Source of the DNA: Paramacrobiotus metropolitanus
Taxonomy: Eukaryota; Tardigrada; Eutardigrada; Parachela; Macrobiotidae
Reading direction: 5' to 3'
NCBI RefSeq assembly: GCF_019649055.1
Contig: NW_026570226.1
Span: forward strand, 2,604,001 to 2,668,000
DNA: 64,000 nucleotides
Part shown: positions 56,384 to 64,000 of the stretch, in pieces
Position numbering within the stretch: position 1 is the first letter of the stretch
How the letters are laid out: the number at the start of each line of letters is the position of its first letter
The notes under the pieces: generated by a model
Told to the model about the DNA's origin: nothing
The model's input: the letters and a program-made list of their open reading frames with translations, nothing else
Databases searched by the model: none
Program-made: the position numbers and the translations under genes

Positions 56384-59300
56384 ATGGCCGGTAGGAAAAC
56401 TGTGCTACTGGTGGCGACAGTGGTGTTTGGTGCGTATAGGTAATTCCTTTGGCAACCTTTTTTTTGTTAAGCGAGGCGAAATTTAAACACTTGGGTGAAG
56501 TAGATACGGGCAGTGTACTCTGTAGACTGTACTGTATAGTCATCCCACATTGATTACACCTGATCTGTGTCGTGAACCGCAAATGCAACTGCTGATCTGC
56601 TTGCAGCCACATGCCTGTCTAATGCCGCGGACTACTACGCTGCCACGCAGTCGCCATGGTCGCTCGATCCGTTCCTGGGCACTTATGATCAAACTTATTC
56701 CCAGCAGACCAACATTCCCAACATCACTGAGTTACTAGGTAAGCGTCCGTGATAAGCATTAAACAATAATCAATAATAATACTTATTAAGCAATAATTAT
56801 TAATTAACTGAAAGTGTTAAAAACTATTGTAACAACAACTGGAGTTTAAAACCAATTGCAATTTCAAGAATTTAGTTTACGAATTTGATATTAATCAAGC
56901 GGGCGAGCGAAGCGAGCCCGCGTTTCTAATTCAAGACATATTGAGGGTTCCATGCGACGGGGAGTACCCGTGACCTTTGGGTCGCCGCGTGACCTTTGGG
57001 TCGCCACCAATTTTCATGGTGATTCCTATACATTTTATGTCTTGAGTCGAACTGAAGTACTCGGGGACCTCAAAGCTGGGTCCCCGAGGTCGCCACCACG
57101 ATATGTACTGCAAATGCACAGTTTGACCTGCTGAGTCGAACTGAAGTACGCGGGGACCACGAACCCGGGTCCCCGAGGTCGCCAAAACGATCTGTACTGT
57201 AAATGCACAGTTTGACCTGCTGAGACGAAATGAAGTACTCAGGGTCCTCGAACCCGGGTCCCCGAGGTCGCCACCACGATATGTACTGCAAATGCACAGT
57301 TTGACCTGCTGAGTCGAACCGAAGTACTCGGGGACCTCGAACCCGGGTCCCCGAGGTCGCCACCACGATATGTACTGCAAATGCACAGTTTGACCTGTTG
57401 AGTCTAACTTAAGTACTCGGGGATCGCGAACCTGGGTACCCGAGGTCGCCAAAAAAGTCTTCATTGAATATGAATATGACACTCGGGGACCACGTCCTCG
57501 GGGGCGCCAAAGTTCCAATGTCTATTTTTCAAGTGCTCAGTCAAAGCGGAGTCTTCGGAAAACTCGAATTCGGATCCCCGATGCATCATTTATATTTATG
57601 CACTTTAGAAATGCTTCGAAAACGTGGGTCCATCTGTACCCGCTTAGTCCCGCTATAACCACATCTGAAGAACAAAATAAACTCAAAATTTCTAAATATT
57701 GTTTTTTTCAAATTTTTAAAAATTTCTGAATGTTTTTAAATATTTGTGAATCTTTTTCTAAATATTTCTAAATATTTCTACATATTTCTACATATTTCTA
57801 AATATTTCTAAATATTTCTAAATATTTCTAAGTATTTCTAAATATTTATAAATATTGCTCAATATTGCTAAATATTTCTAAATATTGCTAAATATTGCTA
57901 AATATTGCTAAATATTTCTAAATATTGCTAAATATTGCTGAATATTGCTAAATATTTCTAAATATGGCTAAATATTTCTAAATATTGCTAAATATATCTA
58001 AATATTTCTAAATATTGCTAAATATTTCTAAATATTTCTAAATATTTCTAAATATTTCTAAATATTTCTAAATATTTCCAAATATTTCTAAATATCTCTG
58101 AATTTTTTCTGAACAGTTTTAAATTTTTTTTGAAGATTTTTAAATACCGATGTTACATGTTTATATTTTTAAGTTTTCTTAATCTTTTTCTAAAAATTTC
58201 TTATATCGCTGGATATTCTTGATAATTTTAATATCTAAATTTTTCTAAGTACTTTTGTACCATTTAAATGTGTAAAAACATTCATATTAATTTAATTAAC
58301 CGAATACCTACACATTTGACAAACCGGATACGTAAGGTGCAAAAGCTTTTACTGCGTTGTTAAAGGTCGTGCAACAACACTAACGTATTAGTTTGTTTTT
58401 AGATTTATTTTCCTATCGTTTTTTCAATAGGTCGATCAGCACTGAATTAAAAGCCCGAAGATGCAAAATTAGGTTCCAGCAAATTTCATTTCCGGTAAAA
58501 CATGCCAAACGCAAAATGAAATGAATAAAATTATAAGAAATCCCCGTTATTTATTTGTTTCTTCTTAATAAAAATGCCAAATTATAAAATAGTTAATGAA
58601 TTTCAAAGGGAATATTAAACTGGTGCTCCCAACCTTTTAATTAATACGAGAATCATTTCTCAAATTCATGGCTCACTGAAAAACAACCCACAGATTCTCA
58701 AATTTTTTGAAATTTATTTTTTTAAAAATTTTAAAAATTTTCTTAATCAATTTGCATTCAATTTTAAATCAAAACCGGATTTTAAGTTGTGGATTTAGTA
58801 TCTATCAATTTCCCACATTTCCGATTCGAAATTAATTTCAGATTTTTCAATATAATTCTCGAGACGTGGTTTTGGTTTCAAAATTAGTTATCTAACTGAT
58901 GATTTTCTAATCTGTCAAATTTCTTTTCTTTTAAAACTTTTTTTATAAATTTTATTAACTTCTTAATCCATTTGTTAAATATGCATTCAGTTTCAAATCA
59001 AAACCGGATTAAAATTCTGTTTTTCAGCTGGTGGTTTTGGTTTAAATTTGACCCACTTCCAAATAGTAGAATATACTAATTTTTCGACTTTATGCTGGTT
59101 TGGTAAATTCTGGAACCACCAAGACAGTTCTTTTAAATGGTAACTGCAAGTTTTTTGTCATCTAAAAGCCATATTAGCCTGCCTCGACGTGCTCCTCAAA
59201 TGCGTTTTGTAAATTAAATATTCTGTAAAGTGAAACTGCCAAACTTGCAGCGCCGAATTTTACAGGAAGCGATATCACAAAACTCTAAATTTTACCAACT

Positions 59301-60614
59301 TCCAAATAGTAGGATATATTATTTTTTCTATTGTATAGAGCGGTCGCAATGGACAGCTTTGAAACTTATTGAAATTTATCTCGCCCATCCTTCTCCAACC
59401 AGATGTTGCGTCGACTGTTACTGTCGACAAATGGCTTTTACTTCAGTGTCGCAAATTATTTGTTCACAAAATGTTACTGAGGACTGTAAAAAAGTTTTTG
59501 GGATGGCGCAAAAGCGAAAGTTTGAACGGATTTAGCAACATGCACGCGGCAGTTCCTTTGAAACTAAATGTTAACTACCAAGGCCAATTTGCAGCTTCCG
59601 TGTTTACATGTTAGTGAATGCTTGCCGCTTGGCACATTTGCTGCCTTATACATTTAAAATTAAAGACCGCCGCCCGCTTGCCCTAAGGGCGTATGAGACC
59701 TTATACTAGTATTTAATAACTTACTTACAAGAGTAATTGTCATTTAATATTGAGGTTGCAGAGGTTTACCAGTGAAAAAAGGCTAAAACTGAAGGAAAAC
59801 AGGTCCTTGAATTCGCATTTCAGGCATTCCCGCTAACGTGTCGGCCAAGGGTGAGCGTGTGACCTTTGCCAAGTACCCCAACGGAACGTACTACCAGACG
59901 GTCAGACGCAGTGATCCCCGCTTCACGCAGGTGTTGCCCTTCCAGTTAGGAGTTCCTGGTAAGGATGTTCTGCCTGGAAACGGCAACCTAACCTACACAT
60001 ATTACATGTACAATGCCACGACACTCCTGGTCGACAAGGTGGCGCAGCGTCCCGAATTCACCGTCACGTGGCAGGCGCAGGTCCTCTTCTTTCCCGACGC
60101 CAGCGGCTATATTAACGTAAGTAATTAGCGGCTATCGCATGATTTATTTGTCAGACACAGCAATCGCTCCTTGTACTAATTTTGTCCACAATATGCAGCA
60201 GTGTGATCTGCAGTTATTCATCTAGCGCACGAAATCGGGTAACAATTTAAATTTCTTGCTAACAGCTGTACAGATATTGTGATCTATAATTGTGTGCGCC
60301 AGTAGCGGCTTTTATGCGCAGTCAATATTTTTACGCTAACTTGCCATGATAGCCGAAATGCTTCTTATTTTTATTAATTTCTGTCAGATATTTATTTTTT
60401 TTATGTGGGGGTAGTAGTTTGTGTGAGCCAGATTGCTAATTTGTGAGAAGACGGTATAATGAACGTCGATTTTGCGGTCACTGTTTCTCCTGCTCCTAAT
60501 TCTAACTGCCGTTTACAGAGGGATCTCGTGACGACACCTGTGGTCTTCACTGCTGGAGCCCCATTTCGCCGTGTGGGCAATTCAGATGATGGAGGAGTTA
60601 TCACTCAGGCTTAG
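56384..60614 (+). CDS. secreted lipocalin/FABP-like protein (SAHS-like candidate), four exons, 188 aa
   Basis: Exons 56384-56429, 56607-56738, 59824-60116 and 60519-60614; phases agree at all three junctions and every intron is GT-AG. Residues 1 to about 22 (MAGRKTVLLVATVVFATCLS) are a signal peptide. The mature part starts near ADYY and has FLGTYDQTYS, ITELLGIPANV, GERVTFAKYPNGTYYQTV, RFTQVLPFQLG and later beta-like strands. The order (G-x-W/Y near the start, helix-turn-helix ending LGIP, then repeated short strands) resembles FABP-fold proteins, including tardigrade secreted heat-soluble (SAHS) proteins of similar size. Five Asn-x-Ser/Thr sites suggest glycosylation. It is the only complete multi-exon host gene here without any frame break. 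Family assignment is by eye and unverified. Confidence 0.6.
56899..56923. repeat. GC-rich near-palindrome in intron 2
   Basis: CGGGCGAGCGAAGCGAGCCC lies in AT-rich intron sequence just before the tandem arrays; it can form a strong hairpin. Confidence 0.5.
57043..57462 (+). repeat. 89-bp tandem array, about 4.7 copies
   Basis: Units start at about 57042, 57131, 57220, 57309 and 57398, exactly 89 bp apart, beginning like CTGAGTCGAACTGAAGTACT. Each holds an inverted pair GGGGACC/GGTCCCC around GAACCC, so each can form a hairpin. Single-strand copies of the motif extend to about 57500. Confidence 0.85.
57757..58094 (+). repeat. 10-bp AT-rich satellite, about 34 copies
   Basis: Nearly uninterrupted copies of AAATATTTCT (variant AAATATTGCT) with a strict 10-bp period. 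The unit holds short A and T tracts in phase with the helical turn. It lies inside intron 2 of the lipocalin-like gene and is absent from its duplicated copy. Confidence 0.9.
58100..59820. other. rest of intron 2, AT-rich
   Basis: No gene supported. Repeated phrases such as AAATCAAAACCGGATT (two places) and ACTTCCAAATAGTAG (two places) suggest an old internal duplication. The last about 90 bp before 59824 match the pseudogene copy at 23756-23850. Confidence 0.5.
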
Positions 60615-60774
60615 CCATGTATAGTCATTCGGCAGTGCTCACGAAGTTCAAACCCCAAATGCCCAGTTCTTAGGAAGGATCATATGATTATTTTACAATT
60701 TTTGTTCCTTTTTTTGTTAATTAATTTTTATATACGTGCTTTTTCCAGTGGGAAATCCCCACTGGTAACCTTAA

Positions 60775-62595
60775 TGTAATGGCGGCATTAACATGCAAAC
60801 CGGCGCATAACAGCAAGTCGGACAAACAGATAATAATGGCGCTGAAGCATTATTATCTGTGCACGCTAAAGCATATGTGTGGTCTTCCGTCAGTGACCTT
60901 TAAATTCTTGTAGAAAATAATATGCATTTGATACTCCCCTCACGAGTCTTGACAGCTTACGTACGTGCAAGTTGCCGCAGGAATATTCCATCTGAAGGCG
61001 AGGTCGAACGCAGGATTATCCGAGGATTTGGTGTGACTTGACTATCTGCAAAGGGCAATACCGTAGTAACCAAATCTCGGAGGTACAGTGCAAAACACCT
61101 TTATTTCGCAATTCAATTTTGGCTAAGTACTGTATGCTGGTACGAGTATTAACGGATTACACATATGTTTCGTTATTGTGAATTTGTAAAAATGTATCGT
61201 GTACCCACTTTGCTTTTCCTTTACTGGTTAGATACAATTTCTAGTGCAAATCTTCGTTTGTGACAATAACTAATTCAAGTCAGGTGTCTTATCCGAAGTT
61301 AAAAAAATACATAATTGCTTGTTTTTCATTCTAAGCTCTGTCCAATGCCTGAATATGATCAGGTCATGAACAGCCATTTATTCCTGTTTCGCTGTGAGCA
61401 CTTAGCACTGCAATTATGTACCAGCATGTATTGAACTCTTCCTTTTCAAGTATTCACTAATAATTAATTTATAAAGTATAACGAGCCAGTGTCTGCCAGT
61501 TGGATACAATAAGTATTGGTTCACTGCTGTACTGTGCAGTAAGTGCACAAGGCTCAGGGTATTTCTTGATAAGCAGGCTAAACTCTGTATAAATATTAAA
61601 TTCTAATTTAATTCGATTCGTGACCGCAGGAACGTTGACATACGGCAGGGAACTTGAGAGCTGATTTTAACTCGTAAGATACTGAAATGAACGTCAAAAT
61701 ACACGTACTCCCTTCGCTACTGCACGGGCAGGTTGTGTGGTTTTTTTTGGAATGCTGCCGCAGATCGCGCGGAGTTGTCTCGCAATCAGGAATAAACCTG
61801 ATTGCTCGATGTGTTTTCCCTCTTCCCCTGTTTTCTCCGATTTGTACATTTATTAAAAATTGCATTATAATAAACGATCGTTTGGTAGTGGCCGCGTATG
61901 GTGCATGGTTCCGTGTGGCAGTCGCAGGCCACTTTCACCGGCAAACCGAGCGTGGAACTACTTGTGCCGAAGCAATCAGCTTCGCTTTGCTGCGCCCAGT
62001 ATCCCGTGTTTTTCTACCTTCGACGGCTGCGTTTGCGCAAGTCTGTACAAATGCGACAGGACCAATCTCGAAGGAGCGGTAAACAGAGCGCACACTTTGA
62101 CCATTAAACGCAGTAGCTTAGAAACTAGACTTTTGTGGTGCCCTTATCGTGTTATTTCGTAGACGAGCATGCGCAGTCCATTGATGCGTCATTGATTCAT
62201 CCATAGAAACAACAGTTAAAGCCGGAAACCAACGCTTTTTTACAATCCGTTAGCGTTCTGCTGTGCTGGACCACAGCCGGCATAGGGCATCCGTCGACTC
62301 CTTTCTTCAGCATTTGGCAGAACCCTGTAGGGATGTCCTGGATCTGCACGGTGTATGACATGCAGCAGATAACCGATCTCATAATTTTCGCCTTGTCTTT
62401 ACCGGATCTTCTTGGGATAATACTGTAAAATCTGGGCGCCGTCGCAGAGTAACCTACTCGTCTAATGAGACAGAAAAGCATTGCAACCAGCTGTAGTCAG
62501 TGGCAACTTCACAGAGAGAAGAGCCTCGTATTCCTTTCGGCAAAGCAGAATAGCTGCTAAACTGTCTACAACAGTCAATTGAACATCTTTATACG
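60775..62595 (+). repeat. GPCR-bearing block inserted between the two duplicated genes
   Basis: In the first block, TTCCCACTAGCAACCTTAA at 25195-25213 is followed directly by ACGGAATGTGGACAAG. Here the same two phrases are separated by about 1.8 kb (60774 and 62596). The extra sequence matches GPCR spacer at 18840-19640 and contains receptor pieces. Confidence 0.65.
61960..62429 (+). pseudogene. GPCR copy: TM5 end, intron, TM6-TM7
   Basis: The first piece encodes YPVFFYLRRLRLRKSVQMRQ and ends at a donor GTAAAC (62079). An acceptor CGTAG ends at 62162. The second exon has TAG near its start (SLIHP stop), then SVSVLLCWTTA, NPVGMSWICT and LIIFALSLPDLL to TAA 62427-62429. Loss of TM1-TM4 and the stop mark a pseudogene, yet the splice sites of the family are still visible. 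Confidence 0.7.
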
Positions 62596-63390
62596 GAATG
62601 TGGACAAGTAAAGCAACAAACGGAATCTAAAGATACACGTTACCGAGGAATCTGTCCGTCGTCTCTTGTAAAACTTCAGTGGACATTTTTATGGTTTTGC
62701 CTACAATCCAATTTTTACATATGTAACAATAAAAATTAATACTGCAACGCTGCTGCTGCTGGAGAATTTCAACTCGAGTTGGTTATGCAGCACTCGAGTT
62801 TTAACAATTATTGAGCGTAACAGACTAATATCTGTTTATTCATGTTGGCACCCAGCTCCTTTATCATACTTCGACCTTGAAGGCGGAGTTGTTACTCCGA
62901 AGTTTAGTCAATCTGACTGTTTTACTGAGTATACAGATATAAGATACTACGATTGCAATGTTAACGATACTTGAATTACTCTTCATCAAGGCAAACTACC
63001 AAAACCACGTTAATTCTCACACGAATGAGGAATTTACCTGTGCAAGCTGAAAAAAATGTGAGGTCACCAATGTAGCCATGAAAAAGGTTTAGTAGAGAAA
63101 AAAATAACAGCGCGGATCATAAGCATAGTTTAATAATTCGGTAATGTGTATAGATCGTTCTGTTCGGTAAGATGAAGGGCACTGAACCATAATTAGAAAT
63201 TAATGGTCCGCTTCCGCTACATCTACAGACTACAGTAGAGTGCGCACACCCGTGCAAATTAGGTTGCGTCAGCAATTGAGGAAATACCAGTATTACGGGG
63301 AGATTCATTGTTGGACCACACCGAAAACACGCTGTTGAACTTAAAGCGATCGTTACGAGTGGGGTTTTGGATGACGTATTAGTAGACACT

Positions 63391-63758
63391 TTAGCTGAAA
63401 TGCACGGTATGCAACATTTCCGCTATGTTGTCTGTGGAGTTGCAAGTTTGTGAACATCCAGAATCGCTTCGATCGTACGAGAGCAACAGATAGGTTAAAT
63501 ATAGCCCCAGCAGCTGCAAAGCAAAAACAGTTTTTGCATAACCATGCCAAGACCTCATTATTCCGAAGGTACGAGTACATGCTGTCTTACGGTTATAACA
63601 GTCTGCCGGTTGAGCCGAGCACACGAACCCAAACTCATCATCGGAGGATTGTTCTGCATATTATTTAGAAACAGCTGATGATGATCTTGATACTGGGGTC
63701 CTTCCACTAACGCTTTGTCTAAAAGAATCCGATGGAAAGCCGCTGTAAATTCGTCCAC
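63391..63758 (-). CDS. second gustatory-receptor-like gene, last two exons
   Basis: Minus-strand paralog of the gene at 25615-27120. Exon 63758-63591 (168 bp, same length as its partner; EFTAAFHRILL ... RLNRQTVIT), intron 63590-63514 (77 bp) and final exon 63513-63391 starting LLGLYLTYLLLSYDRSD and ending VHFS-stop. Both junctions are phase 0. No frame break in what is visible. The upstream exon lies past the right edge of the window. Confidence 0.6.
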
Positions 63759-64000
63759 CTAAACGAACAGGTGTTCTGAACACGATTCTTTATTAGTGAT
63801 AATGGCTGTTATCATTAACGATTAGATAATTACTAATAATATCAAGCTTTTTGAGTTTAATAAAATTCATAGTCAATTTTAAAAAGCTGATACGCTTATA
63901 GTAAAACATGTGGTAGAAATATAGGTACGAATAACAGCAAATCAATAATGGAAAACAGTATCAACTGCTCTGTTTAAAAACTAACAATGCCTGTACGTAG

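Noticed and set aside
56931-57518. 195-codon minus-strand open frame across the 89-bp array
   Set aside because: The frame is a by-product of the GC-rich repeats; the unit length is not a multiple of three and no start, signal or domain is present.

Overview
This is nuclear DNA of a small invertebrate animal. Introns are short (67-225 bp, GT-AG), intact host genes are sparse, single-copy genes sit beside multi-copy receptor fragments, and LTR and non-LTR retrotransposons are heavily nested. A secreted lipocalin/FABP-like protein that resembles tardigrade SAHS-type proteins, and a receptor family repeated many times, make a tardigrade my best guess. That is inference, not proof. There is no operon structure, plasmid, CRISPR array or rRNA.

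Layout. 1-11.5 kb: the last exon of one rhodopsin-like GPCR (299-579), then a second GPCR copy split by a 7.6-kb inverted-repeat insertion (1780-9386). That insertion itself carries a LINE (ORF1/ORF2, minus strand) and a smaller inverted-repeat element. A 5'-truncated LINE with a restriction-like endonuclease follows. 11.5-18.6 kb: a decayed Ty3/gypsy element (160-bp LTRs) with a second LTR element nested in gag. 18.6-23.4 kb: old duplicated spacer. 23.4-25.1 kb: a broken, internally inverted copy of the lipocalin-like gene. 25.6-27.1 kb: a gustatory-receptor-like 7TM gene (minus). 28-32.5 kb: GPCR fragments and an unrecognised two-exon secreted-protein gene (30136-31173). 32.6-33.7 kb: inverted arrays of a short repeat plus a tRNA-like sequence. 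34.3-35.4 kb: the best-preserved GPCR. 36.6-37.5 kb: a TA-flanked inverted-repeat transposon. 37.6-48.9 kb: two gypsy copies in tandem sharing a middle LTR (LTR-int-LTR-int-LTR), with a single TTAA target duplication around the pair and a textbook -1 frameshift site between gag and pol. 49.1-52.6 kb: a LINE with restriction-like endonuclease. 52.6-56 kb: GPCR fragments and a 1.65-kb imperfect palindrome. 56.4-60.6 kb: the intact four-exon lipocalin-like gene, with an 89-bp tandem array and a 10-bp AT-rich array in intron 2. 60.8-62.6 kb: an inserted GPCR-bearing block. 63.4-64 kb: the last two exons of a second gustatory-receptor-like gene.

The window is best read as a few ancestral blocks (GPCR + promoter; lipocalin-like + gustatory-receptor-like gene) that were duplicated, and whose copies were then separately hit by transposons. 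The paralogous copies give empty sites that date and delimit several insertions. Many frame breaks, in host genes and in the young gypsy copies alike, are one-base changes in homopolymer runs. Part of the apparent pseudogenisation may therefore be sequencing error.
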